Notes under the pieces: generated by a model
The model's input: only the letters and a program-made list of their open reading frames with translations
Told to the model about the DNA's origin: nothing
The model's database searches: none
In this document: piece after piece, positions 6,317-12,901 of the stretch
How the letters are laid out: the number at the start of each line of letters is the position of its first letter
Position numbering within the stretch: the first letter of the stretch is position 1
Program-made: the position numbers and the translations under genes
IMG/VR virus record: IMGVR_UViG_3300008448_006895
Location: 1-25,217 of that record
DNA length: 25,217 nt
Strand: one strand, 5' to 3'
DNA from: a virus

Positions 6317-6646
6317 TTATTTTGTTATTATATATTTTTTACCTTGCTTTTCCAACTTACCAACATAGTCGTTTTTGTAATCAATTCCTGACCAAAAACC
6401 ACTACCATCACTCCAAAGACCACGTTTATTATTTTTATAAACTTCTTCACCAAATGTGATATAATCAGGTTGATCGTGATCAACCAAACAACTCGCTCTT
6501 GTCATTTCTCGTTTTTCTGTTGGTGTGTAATTACCAGACCAATCTTGTTTACATAAGAAAGTCGCTTCTCCAACAATAACTTCTTGTCCATCAAGAGTTG
6601 CCTTCTTATCTAATTTTTTCTTGTATGTGTATATGTAAGATCCCAT
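6317..6646 (-). CDS. Unknown 109-residue phage protein
   Basis: The product starts MGSYIYTYKKKLDKK. It has a mid segment TFLCKQDWSGNYTP and an aromatic, glycine-rich stretch RGLWSDGSGFWSGIDYKND near residues 75-93. It is soluble, with no recognised domain. It shares the MG(S/T) opening with the 6315 and 5069 products, which may reflect related small phage proteins or only a start-codon context. A strong terminator lies directly upstream (6661-6680) and I see no clear promoter in the 14 nt between, so expression probably depends on readthrough. Confidence 0.72.
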   Translation of the reverse strand: MGSYIYTYKKKLDKKATLDGQEVIVGEATFLCKQDWSGNYTPTEKREMTRASCLVDHDQPDYITFGEEVYKNNKRGLWSDGSGFWSGIDYKNDYVGKLEKQGKKYIITK

Positions 6647-6660
6647 ATTTAAAAATTTTA

Positions 6661-6680
6661 TCCCCCCAATTAAGGGGGGA
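6661..6680 (-). terminator. Intrinsic terminator after the 7146 gene
   Basis: Six C and six G separated by AATTAA, plus a closing T-A pair, form a very GC-rich stem in an AT-rich genome. On the minus strand it is followed by ATAAAATTTTT. It should end transcription of the 6688-7146 gene. Confidence 0.8.
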
Positions 6681-6687
6681 AGATTAA

Positions 6688-7146
6688 TTAATTTTGAGTA
6701 AACGCTTTATCAGCCCAAGTTTTTGCTCCCATTCGGGTCCAAATATTCATATCACACATATCAGGAAATGATTCTCTCATTGTTCCTACTGTCAACACAT
6801 CCAAAAATCCTTTGTCTATGGAATACCATTTACCACCTTTAGTTGTATAAACATTCATCCAATGACCAAACTCATTTTTCATTTGGATGTTAATCAATAC
6901 GTTTTTTTTATATCCACGAATAACACTAGAAGGTGTCCCTTTAGTGTCGTGAATATTAATAAAACCCGCTCTACATTTTCCCGCTATACGGAATTCATAT
7001 TCTTTATTAATATCTTTAAGGTGATTGGACACTTGGACCGTAGTTACCTTATTTTTAACGATTGTTTTAAAGGATCCATAGAATACGTCACCTGACATTG
7101 TTCCTTCATTAACTGAGATAATTGTGTTGGTTTTTGTAGTTGTCAT
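6688..7146 (-). CDS. Unknown 152-residue protein with its own promoter and terminator
   Basis: The protein begins MTTTKTNTIISVNEG. It contains strand-rich segments (GDVFYGSFKTIVKNKVTTVQVSN; FGHWMNVYTTKGGKWYS) and ends IWTRMGAKTWADKAF. There is no membrane helix or recognised catalytic motif. The gene is a single transcription unit: a perfect TTTG-19-TACCTTTG promoter upstream and a GC-rich hairpin downstream. That isolation suggests strong, early, independent expression from host polymerase, a pattern often seen for phage proteins that act on the host; this last step is inference. Family not recognised. Confidence 0.78.
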   Translation of the reverse strand: MTTTKTNTIISVNEGTMSGDVFYGSFKTIVKNKVTTVQVSNHLKDINKEYEFRIAGKCRAGFINIHDTKGTPSSVIRGYKKNVLINIQMKNEFGHWMNVYTTKGGKWYSIDKGFLDVLTVGTMRESFPDMCDMNIWTRMGAKTWADKAFTQN

Positions 7147-7172
7147 AACTGTTTATGTTTTTAATTACAATA

Positions 7173-7203
7173 CAAAGGTAATGCTTTTTTTTAAACTGCC
7201 AAA
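7173..7203 (-). promoter_or_regulatory. Perfect Bacteroidota promoter (TTTG-19-TACCTTTG)
   Basis: The minus strand has TTTG at 7200-7203, 19 nt, then TACCTTTG at 7173-7180, matching the host consensus exactly. The leader to the ATG at 7146 is about 20-25 nt. The -33 element follows closely behind the terminator of the Nudix gene. Confidence 0.85.
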
Positions 7204-7214
7204 CAAAAACAAAA

Positions 7215-7250
7215 AATCCCACAACTTTTTTTTAAAAAAATTATGGGATT
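7215..7250 (-). terminator. Intrinsic terminator downstream of the Nudix gene
   Basis: AATCCCA and TGGGATT pair around a T-run/A-run inner stem. On the minus strand the stem is followed by TTTTTTGTTTTTG, a typical U tract. It ends the Nudix transcript and insulates the next promoter. Confidence 0.75.
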
Positions 7251-7341
7251 ATGTTTTGATTAACCATTAAATAACTGAGAAGGGGGATTTTGGTTGTTTT
7301 TTGTATGATATAAATATATTATTGTTTACCAAAATTCAATT

Positions 7342-7761
7342 TTATTTTAAATTTTTTACAATAATTTTGTAAAATTCATCATTTTTTTTGTCTAAAGGTA
7401 AATTATCAATACTAAAATAACCACATTCACTATGTTCACCACCATCTTTGGCATTTTCTAAATCAGGATAGATCTCCTCATCAACCTCTAAAGAATATAC
7501 ATACATAAATCCTTTTAAATAGGTTCCATCTTTATTAAAACGATCAATAAACCCAACTAAATCTAAATTACCATTAACTTTAAGATTTGTTTCCTCATAA
7601 AACTCTCTACGAGCCGCCTCTTCAGGACTTTCCCCTTCTTCTATCCCTCCACCGGGTATTGACCAAACTCCAGGTAAAGTATTATCATTACTTCTTTTAC
7701 ATAACAATACCTTATCATTACATTTAACCAATATACCGGAAAATCTTTTGTTTTTCTTCAT
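7342..7761 (-). CDS. Nudix hydrolase (MutT-like)
   Basis: I chose the ATG at 7761 (139 residues): an upstream extension would run through the shared promoter and the divergent gene. The Nudix box spans about residues 38-60: GGIEEGESPEEAARREFYEE with its REFYEE core, so the metal-binding glutamates are present. The usual G near the end of the box is N59. Upstream, LLCKRSN and PGVWSIPGG are typical of the MutT/NUDT1 subgroup. The likely substrate is an (oxidised) nucleoside triphosphate or a nucleotide sugar. It diverges from the DUF192 gene with only 19 nt between starts. Confidence 0.92.
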   Translation of the reverse strand: MKKNKRFSGILVKCNDKVLLCKRSNDNTLPGVWSIPGGGIEEGESPEEAARREFYEETNLKVNGNLDLVGFIDRFNKDGTYLKGFMYVYSLEVDEEIYPDLENAKDGGEHSECGYFSIDNLPLDKKNDEFYKIIVKNLK

Positions 7762-7768
7762 ACCTTCT

Positions 7769-7782
7769 ATATTTATAAATAT
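7769..7782. promoter_or_regulatory. 14-nt palindrome shared by divergent Nudix and DUF192 genes
   Basis: ATATTTATAAATAT is a perfect palindrome covering the whole space between the two divergent starts. It presents TATTTATA in both directions, 3 nt before the plus-strand ATG and 12 nt before the minus-strand ATG. It probably serves both genes as promoter or operator. Confidence 0.5.
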
Positions 7783-8137
7783 GGAAATAATAATAAACAA
7801 TAATCTCTTTAATGTCAAATCTGCAATTACAGATAAAGACATTCAAGAAGGAATGAAAGGTAAAAAATTTGACGATACTTTTAACGGAATGTTATTCATA
7901 ATGAACGAAGGGTACCATTCCTTTTGGATGAAGGATTGTTTAATCTCTTTGGATATCATTTATATATCAGACGGTAAAATTCAAAAAATTTACAGTGACT
8001 GTCCTCCATGTAGGGAACAAGACGATACGAAATGTCCCCACTATGAAGGTGTTGGTGATATGATCTTAGAGATCAATGGTGGTGATTGTATTAAATACGA
8101 TATCACCGAAGGAGATTCAATTTTGATTAAAGAGTGA
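7781..8137 (+). CDS. DUF192 (UPF0127) family protein
   Basis: I chose the ATG at 7781 (118 residues); the upstream in-frame ATG lies inside the divergent Nudix gene. Family signatures are clear: FNGMLFIMNEG near 34-44, HSFWMKDCLISLDIIYIS at 46-63, CPPC at 74-77, CPHY at 85-88, GDMILEINGGDC near 92-103 and EGDSI near 110-114. The known family fold is a small beta-barrel of unknown function, usually exported in bacteria with a signal peptide. Here no signal peptide is present, so this copy is cytoplasmic or virion bound. It ends inside the convergent methyltransferase gene (21-nt overlap). Confidence 0.88.
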   Translation: MEIIINNNLFNVKSAITDKDIQEGMKGKKFDDTFNGMLFIMNEGYHSFWMKDCLISLDIIYISDGKIQKIYSDCPPCREQDDTKCPHYEGVGDMILEINGGDCIKYDITEGDSILIKE

Positions 8138-8962
8138 TTTTTGTTCAACAAAAGGTTTAACTCTATCTTCCGCAATTTTCATATAATTAGGACTTAATTC
8201 AATACCTAACCATCTACGATTTAATATCTCCGCAGCAACTAATGTGGTTCCAGATCCTGCAAATGGATCTAATACTACATCGTTTTTGTAGGATAATATC
8301 TTAATTGCCTTCGTTGGTATATCCATTGAGAAGGTCGCCTTGGTGAGTGATTTTGTATCTGCAAAATAATTCCACTGACCAAAAACAAGCTCCATAAATT
8401 CTTTCTTATCCGTCTCCTCATAAACTACTTTTTTCTTTGAACTACCATCCTCTTGTTCAACATCTGTTGGTACTCCAACCCATTGTGGTTCTCCTTTTAT
8501 TTTTTTGATGTGCTGTTTTTTATAAGCCAAAATGACACATTCCTTAGGGTTGTAAATGTAAGGGCTTGATGGACTCATCCAAGATCCCCATGCTGTTGTT
8601 TTACTCCTGTGTGGAGAATCTTCTTCAAGATCCACAATACCAAAAAATCCGTAACCAATTTCTTTCATAATTTGCCACATCTCAGAAACAAAAAATATTC
8701 GACCACCTTTCTTTTGTCTATTAATTTCATAAGGAATATTCAAAGCAATTCTTCCATCATCTTTTAATAATCTATATGATTCAGTTAACCAATTTTTTGC
8801 GAACTCAATATATTCGTCAAATTCCACATCATCTTCGTGAACGTCATAATCAATACCAACACCATAGGGTGGTGATGTTACAATTAAATCTACTGTTCCT
8901 TCGGGTAGTGTTTTCATTATTTCAACACAATCACCATTTAAAATTTTTCCTGTTTCAATCAT
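8117..8962 (-). CDS. DNA methyltransferase, beta class (N4-cytosine or N6-adenine)
   Basis: A 281-residue enzyme has the catalytic motif IV TSPPYG at 29-34 before the AdoMet-binding motif I LDPFAGSGTT at 231-240, so it belongs to the beta class. NGDCVEIMKTLPEG at 9-22 and LGIELSPNYMKIAEDR near the C-terminus are typical flanking segments. SPPY rather than DPPY points somewhat to N4-cytosine or to CcrM-like adenine enzymes; the sequence alone does not settle it. No restriction endonuclease is nearby, so it is probably an orphan enzyme that protects or marks phage DNA. It starts 15 nt after the small TM gene and is the last gene of the long minus-strand run. Confidence 0.93.
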   Translation of the reverse strand: MIETGKILNGDCVEIMKTLPEGTVDLIVTSPPYGVGIDYDVHEDDVEFDEYIEFAKNWLTESYRLLKDDGRIALNIPYEINRQKKGGRIFFVSEMWQIMKEIGYGFFGIVDLEEDSPHRSKTTAWGSWMSPSSPYIYNPKECVILAYKKQHIKKIKGEPQWVGVPTDVEQEDGSSKKKVVYEETDKKEFMELVFGQWNYFADTKSLTKATFSMDIPTKAIKILSYKNDVVLDPFAGSGTTLVAAEILNRRWLGIELSPNYMKIAEDRVKPFVEQKSLFNQN

Positions 8963-8977
8963 TTTTTTTTGTTTTTT

Positions 8978-9115
8978 TTATAATAATAGTAAATAAATAA
9001 TTAAAAGTCCAGTAGTAATAATTGAAATCCCTATCATAGCCATTCCAAATACTTTATTATTACGATCAACCTGCTCTTTAGATCTTCCTTGCCATTCATT
9101 TCTGTCCCATTTCAT
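8978..9115 (-). CDS. 45-residue single-TM mini-protein
   Basis: A short open frame begins MKWDRNEWQGRSKEQV, a charged head with two Trp, followed by one hydrophobic helix from about residue 22 to the end (KVFGMAMIGISIITTGLLII). The layout fits an inner-membrane protein with its N-terminus in the cytoplasm, by the positive-inside rule. Its start lies inside the end of the RmlB-like gene (20-nt overlap), so translation is coupled. Function unknown. Confidence 0.7.
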   Translation of the reverse strand: MKWDRNEWQGRSKEQVDRNNKVFGMAMIGISIITTGLLIIYLLLL

Positions 9116-10040
9116 ATCCATACATTTTTTTTAGATAATCAAATAAATTTAAAAAATTAGGAAATTGTCCGTGTTTTTGTCTATAATAATTTTCCATTTT
9201 TGATGAATTAAGACCATATTTTTTATCATGCCCCAATCTATCTTCAACGTGTTTTATTTTAACTTTTTTATTTAATATAACTCCAATTTGATTTATAATA
9301 TCTAAATTAGTTACTCTGAATCGAGTTCCAATGTTAAAAACTTGGTTTATGACCTCATCGTCAAACATAAGATCACATATGACTTTAACGTTGTCATAAA
9401 CATACATCCACTCTCTAATTTGTTTTCCATCACCATAAACCGGTATCGATTTACCTTTATTAATTGATCGTGTAATCGTTGGGAGAAATTTTTCCTCAAA
9501 TTGATGTTCTCCAAAATTATTACAAGTTCTTGTAATTAAGTACGGTAAACCATATGTTCTATTTGCCGAAAATACTAACATATCAGAAGCCGCCTTAGTT
9601 GATGAATAATATGAACTTGGTTTAATATTATCATCCTCTGTTGCAGTATGATTTATCGCAAAATGATCATCCATATCACCATAAACCTCGTCAGTTGAGA
9701 TATGAATAAATTTTTTCAAGTTCTTATTTTTTCTTGAAATCTCTAAAAGATTAAAGGTCCCCTCCACATTAGTTCTAACAAAAGGTAAACCATTTTTAAT
9801 TGAGTTATCAACGTGAGATTCGGCAGCAAAATGAACTATATAATCAAAATCACCAAGATCATTATCGGTTACATCACAAATGTCTTTTTGTAGAAATGAA
9901 ACATTGTGTTTGATATTTTCTTTTTTACCTGCATAAGTCAATTTATCTACACAAAGAACATCACAATCAAAGTTATCTAATAGGTGATTTATAAATGCGG
10001 AACCTATAAAACCCGCCCCTCCTGTTACTACTATTTTCAT
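9096..10040 (-). CDS. rfbB: dTDP-glucose 4,6-dehydratase-like (RmlB/RfbB) enzyme
   Basis: A 314-residue short-chain dehydrogenase/reductase of the extended class. The NAD-binding site is GGAGFIG (7-13). HFAAESHVDNSI at 70-81, ISTDEVYGD at 114-122 (the T-D-E catalytic set of dehydratases) and YYSSTKAASD (catalytic Y145, K149) follow, then NNFGEHQFEEKFLP and GDGKQIREWMYV. These match RmlB closely. The reaction would convert an NDP-glucose, normally dTDP-glucose, to the 4-keto-6-deoxy sugar. The rest of the rhamnose pathway is absent here, so it must feed host enzymes or genes elsewhere in the phage. It overlaps its upstream neighbour by an ATGA and lies in the same run as glutamine synthetase. 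Confidence 0.93.
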   Translation of the reverse strand: MKIVVTGGAGFIGSAFINHLLDNFDCDVLCVDKLTYAGKKENIKHNVSFLQKDICDVTDNDLGDFDYIVHFAAESHVDNSIKNGLPFVRTNVEGTFNLLEISRKNKNLKKFIHISTDEVYGDMDDHFAINHTATEDDNIKPSSYYSSTKAASDMLVFSANRTYGLPYLITRTCNNFGEHQFEEKFLPTITRSINKGKSIPVYGDGKQIREWMYVYDNVKVICDLMFDDEVINQVFNIGTRFRVTNLDIINQIGVILNKKVKIKHVEDRLGHDKKYGLNSSKMENYYRQKHGQFPNFLNLFDYLKKMYGYEMGQK

Positions 10041-10357
10041 AATGAACTTGATATTAATTGTGCAATCTTATAACCTGTGTAAGCCCCAATAGCCGCAGAT
10101 CCTGGAAGTACAATAAATTTACCTAACATAGTTTCATATTTTTTTCTATTCACAATGTACGAGATTAAAATGTAATATAAAATATAGTTAATTAAAACCA
10201 TAAAATCCATTTCTTTAGATACAAAAACCACTACCGAATTACCCAACAATCCCCAAGCAAAATTAATAACAGTTTCTCTTATAAGTTCACCAGGACTTGT
10301 TATAGCATCTAAAACAACAATTTCTTTTTCTAAACCTTTTTTAGTTTTTTTATCCAT
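10037..10357 (-). CDS. Small membrane protein, about three TM segments
   Basis: A 106-residue protein with a charged cytoplasmic head (MDKKTKKGLEKEIVVLD) and hydrophobic segments near 31-47, 51-69 and 81-103. The last is glycine rich (PGSAAIGAYTGYK). It overlaps DUF3310 upstream by 8 nt and the RmlB-like gene downstream by 4 nt. Membrane topology with a short basic tail could fit a holin or a membrane anchor; no lysin is nearby to support holin. Function unknown. Confidence 0.75.
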   Translation of the reverse strand: MDKKTKKGLEKEIVVLDAITSPGELIRETVINFAWGLLGNSVVVFVSKEMDFMVLINYILYYILISYIVNRKKYETMLGKFIVLPGSAAIGAYTGYKIAQLISSSL

Positions 10358-10634
10358 TTTGTTTTTCTAACATTTCAATATGGTGTTCTAAATACCATAA
10401 TGCTTTTTTTAAATCCTGTAACTCTTTGTCCGAATCTTTTTTACCCGCTCTTGAGATATACTTTACTGTATTTCCCAAACTAAATCCTAAATTCCAAGCG
10501 TCAATAACCTTGATGGCTTCATAAGGATTATTTACTCCACCATAATGTAGTGGATGATTAACTTGTTCTACTTTTATTGGGGGACACTTACAATCGCCAG
10601 TACCCCCACATAAACATACTTTTATATTATCCAT
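10350..10634 (-). CDS. DUF3310 family protein
   Basis: Ninety-four residues; the core VNHPLHYGGVNNPYEAIKVI near 25-44, then AWNLGFSLGNTVKYISRAGK near 46-65 and KKALWYLEHHIE near 76-87, is a textbook DUF3310 domain, a very common phage family that includes T7 gp1.7, a nucleotide kinase. The N-terminal extension carries four cysteines (CLCGGTGDCKC, C7, C9, C15, C17), which may bind a metal and are not part of the usual domain. It shares one base with the end of the glutamine synthetase gene. A role in nucleotide metabolism is inferred from the family. Confidence 0.92.
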   Translation of the reverse strand: MDNIKVCLCGGTGDCKCPPIKVEQVNHPLHYGGVNNPYEAIKVIDAWNLGFSLGNTVKYISRAGKKDSDKELQDLKKALWYLEHHIEMLEKQNG

Positions 10635-11758
10635 TATTCTTCTTCTCTATATACGTTTAATAATTCGTCTCTTGATATAGTATTGTATTTACCACTTAAT
10701 CCATCCATATCAACAAATTTAGTCATCATAATTTTTGTTTCATAAATCTGTTTTGTAACATCAAGAGATTTAACAATCTCACGAATAATTTTATATGGAT
10801 CCGCATTTGATCCCGGTCTACGGTCTTCAATGTAGCCTTTCCATTCTTTTGCCGTATCTTGTGGTACACGAATTGATGCTCCACGATCTGACACACCCCA
10901 ACTGAATTTATCAATTGCCTGTGTTTCGTATTCACCAGTTAGACGTAAATTATTATTAGACCCATACGCTTTGATGTGATCTTGATGTCTTGATTCAAAT
11001 GCATTAAATAAAGCCATAAAATATTTTTCATTTCCATCATTTCTCATAGTATCGGTTGAGAAATTAGTGTGAAGTCCAGATCCATTCCACTCACCGTGTG
11101 TTAATGGTTTAGGGTGTAATTCAATATGATAACCATATTTTTCTGCCATTTTGAATAAGAAATAACGAGTCATCCAAAGATCGTCACCACCTTTTAATTT
11201 TCCTTTTGAAAAAACTTGATATTCCCATTGTCCTAAAGCAACCTCAGCATTAGTACCGGTAATATCAATCCCATAATTTAGACACATATCTAAGTGTGAT
11301 TCAACAAAATCACGACCAACAACATTATGTCCTACACCACAATAATATTCTCCCTGTCCTTTAAGGATGTTTCTTTTATGACCTAAAATGTTTCCGTTAA
11401 TCTCTTCACGTATGAAGTATTCTTGTTCAAACCCAAACCAAAGATCTTCAAAGTTATCACCAATCTGAGATCTTTTATTTGATTCATGTGGGGTCCCATC
11501 AGGATTTAATACTTCACATAATACATATACAGTATCATTTACGAATGGGAACCCATGTGTTGTATACTGTCTAACAGGTTTTAAAAGACGATCTGAATTT
11601 CCTGTTTCCGCTTGAGAAGTGGATGATCCATCAAAATTCCATACCGGAATATTATTTAATTCCATAGGAACTTCACTTTCAACAATTTTAACTTTACTTC
11701 TAAGGTTTGGCTCCGGTCTATATCCATCAAGCCAAACATATTCTAATTTAATTTTCAT
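10634..11758 (-). CDS. glnA: Glutamine synthetase, type II (GSII)
   Basis: This 374-residue enzyme would make glutamine from glutamate, ammonia and ATP. The beta-grasp part has LEYVWLDGYRPEPNLRSK and VWNFDGSSTSQAE (39-51). The catalytic part has WFGFEQEYF (E111, E113), GQGEYYCGVG (134-143), NAEVALGQWEYQ (E172, E179), NGSGLHTNFS (H230), RLTGEYETQ (E278), WGVSDRGASIRVP (R297) and EDRRPGSNADPY (E311). These match the flavobacterial/eukaryotic GSII type, and all metal and ATP site residues I can identify are kept. One oddity is RLTGEYET where cellular enzymes have RLTG-x-HET. The length is about 35 residues above many bacterial GSII. It sits mid-operon, coupled to the 60-residue gene (ATGA overlap) and to DUF3310. 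Confidence 0.95.
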   Translation of the reverse strand: MKIKLEYVWLDGYRPEPNLRSKVKIVESEVPMELNNIPVWNFDGSSTSQAETGNSDRLLKPVRQYTTHGFPFVNDTVYVLCEVLNPDGTPHESNKRSQIGDNFEDLWFGFEQEYFIREEINGNILGHKRNILKGQGEYYCGVGHNVVGRDFVESHLDMCLNYGIDITGTNAEVALGQWEYQVFSKGKLKGGDDLWMTRYFLFKMAEKYGYHIELHPKPLTHGEWNGSGLHTNFSTDTMRNDGNEKYFMALFNAFESRHQDHIKAYGSNNNLRLTGEYETQAIDKFSWGVSDRGASIRVPQDTAKEWKGYIEDRRPGSNADPYKIIREIVKSLDVTKQIYETKIMMTKFVDMDGLSGKYNTISRDELLNVYREEE

Positions 11759-11937
11759 TTGTTTTCGTTTATGTATTTTATTATTTCTTCTTTGGATTTT
11801 CCTTCATTAAATAACCGATAAACATCTCTTGAGAATTTATCAGTTAAAAATGCAGCATCGACATCAAGATATTTTTCTATATCATCTAAATGTCTTAAAA
11901 TATGTTTTTTTGTGAAAATTCTCTTATTGAACCCCAT
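11755..11937 (-). CDS. Unknown 60-residue phage protein
   Basis: A short, charged, helical protein (KKHILRHLDDIEKYLDVDAAF near 10-30; GKSKEEIIKYINENK at the end). No cysteines or membrane helices. Its start lies within the end of the 12076 gene (14-nt overlap) and its end overlaps the glutamine synthetase start by 4 nt, so it is firmly inside the run. The KEEIIKYI tail looks like a small helical module. Function unknown; I recall similar small proteins from other Bacteroidota phages. Confidence 0.75.
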   Translation of the reverse strand: MGFNKRIFTKKHILRHLDDIEKYLDVDAAFLTDKFSRDVYRLFNEGKSKEEIIKYINENK

Positions 11938-12076
11938 TTGAATTAGATTTAAGGGTTTGGGAATTTTTTTGACCGATAATTTTAATATAAACTTTTCTGA
12001 CTTCTTTACCTAAATCCATATCGTTTGGTAGGTCCTTAATTAATTTTTCAATCAATTTTTCGAAATTTTTATCCAT
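11924..12076 (-). CDS. Unknown 50-residue protein
   Basis: A short frame from ATG 12076 begins MDKNFEKLIEKLIKDLPNDM and continues with VRKVYIKIIG, then a polar tail. It is charged and probably helical. The start is 1 nt after the stop of the 12860 gene and the end overlaps the next gene by 14 nt; this tight packing and lack of any other explanation for the gap support it as real. Function unknown. Confidence 0.65.
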   Translation of the reverse strand: MDKNFEKLIEKLIKDLPNDMDLGKEVRKVYIKIIGQKNSQTLKSNSNGVQ

Positions 12077-12077
12077 A

Positions 12078-12860
12078 TTAAGAATTTAATTGTTCTTTGT
12101 TTTTCTTGTAGTTTTCTAACATCTGTACTTGGTTAACATAACTAATCAATTTTCTTTTAAAAAGAGGTAAAAGTGTTTCATTAATTGGGAACTCACCTTC
12201 ACAACTCATTTCAAATAGAGGTAGTTTTGATTTATTATCTATGTTCCATTGACTAAATGTATTTATAATTTTTGTGATTGTCAAATTATTTTTCTTATCA
12301 GAATAAATTAAATTAACTAAAGTTTTACTCTCAGGTGATTTTTTATTGACTGGTTTTACATCATATTCCCAAACATAATACATTTCATCCTTAGGATTAA
12401 TGTAATAAAAATATCCTTTTTTTTCTAAAACCGAATCTTTATTTTTCTTTAGTTTCATTATGATACTATCAAATACTATTTCCCAAACAGATTTAGCAAT
12501 ATTAAAATATTCTAACATTCTTGGAGCACTATACGATAATATTTTAGTGAATTCACCCATCTCCTCATTGTCTAAAGTTGGGATTTCTTTAATCTTTAAA
12601 TCTTTTACAAGTAACTCATCGTCTATAGTTGAAAATTTCTTATCCGTGTAGATAATTTTCTTATCCTTAATAAGAGTTTGAATATTCGCTAAATGTAGTG
12701 ATAATTCAATGAAACTTGGATACAGTTCCATGTTGTCTAATTTTTCCCCCATTTTTTGGAAGTACGACAATAATTTGTATTCTTTGTGTTCTTGGTCAAT
12801 AGGTTTTTCAAACATCCATTCGGTGTTCATTAAAAACTCTATTTTTTTCTTTCTTCCCAT
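12078..12860 (-). CDS. Unknown 260-residue phage protein
   Basis: I chose the ATG at 12860 over the GTG immediately before it. The protein starts MGRKKKIEFLMNTEWMFEKP, is lysine rich and mostly helical in the first half, and has a beta-rich aromatic block KKGYFYYINPKDEMYYVWEY near residues 146-165. No catalytic motif, signal peptide or coiled-coil heptads are evident. It follows the beta-repeat protein and precedes the small-protein/glutamine synthetase run, so it is probably co-transcribed with them. Size and composition would allow a structural or assembly role, but I do not recognise it. Confidence 0.8.
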   Translation of the reverse strand: MGRKKKIEFLMNTEWMFEKPIDQEHKEYKLLSYFQKMGEKLDNMELYPSFIELSLHLANIQTLIKDKKIIYTDKKFSTIDDELLVKDLKIKEIPTLDNEEMGEFTKILSYSAPRMLEYFNIAKSVWEIVFDSIIMKLKKNKDSVLEKKGYFYYINPKDEMYYVWEYDVKPVNKKSPESKTLVNLIYSDKKNNLTITKIINTFSQWNIDNKSKLPLFEMSCEGEFPINETLLPLFKRKLISYVNQVQMLENYKKNKEQLNS

Positions 12861-12901
12861 CACACATAAACATAATAATATTTTTCTATTCTGTAAAGAT
12901 A

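Noticed and set aside
7287-7335. 8-bp inverted repeat ATTTTGGT/ACCAAAAT flanking a TATAAATA
   Set aside because: The 33-nt loop and AT-rich arms make chance likely; the nearby 7215-7250 hairpin is the better terminator for the Nudix gene.
7762-7842. 27-residue upstream extension of the Nudix protein
   Set aside because: It crosses the palindromic promoter and the start of the divergent DUF192 gene, and the Nudix fold starts normally at ATG 7761.
8117-9115. Restriction-modification system
   Set aside because: The methyltransferase has no endonuclease or specificity partner next to it; the neighbours are a mini membrane protein and a DUF192 gene.
10726-10935. Alternative-frame ORF inside glutamine synthetase
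   Set aside because: It lies within the conserved catalytic part of a clear enzyme and has a composition typical of a frame shadow.
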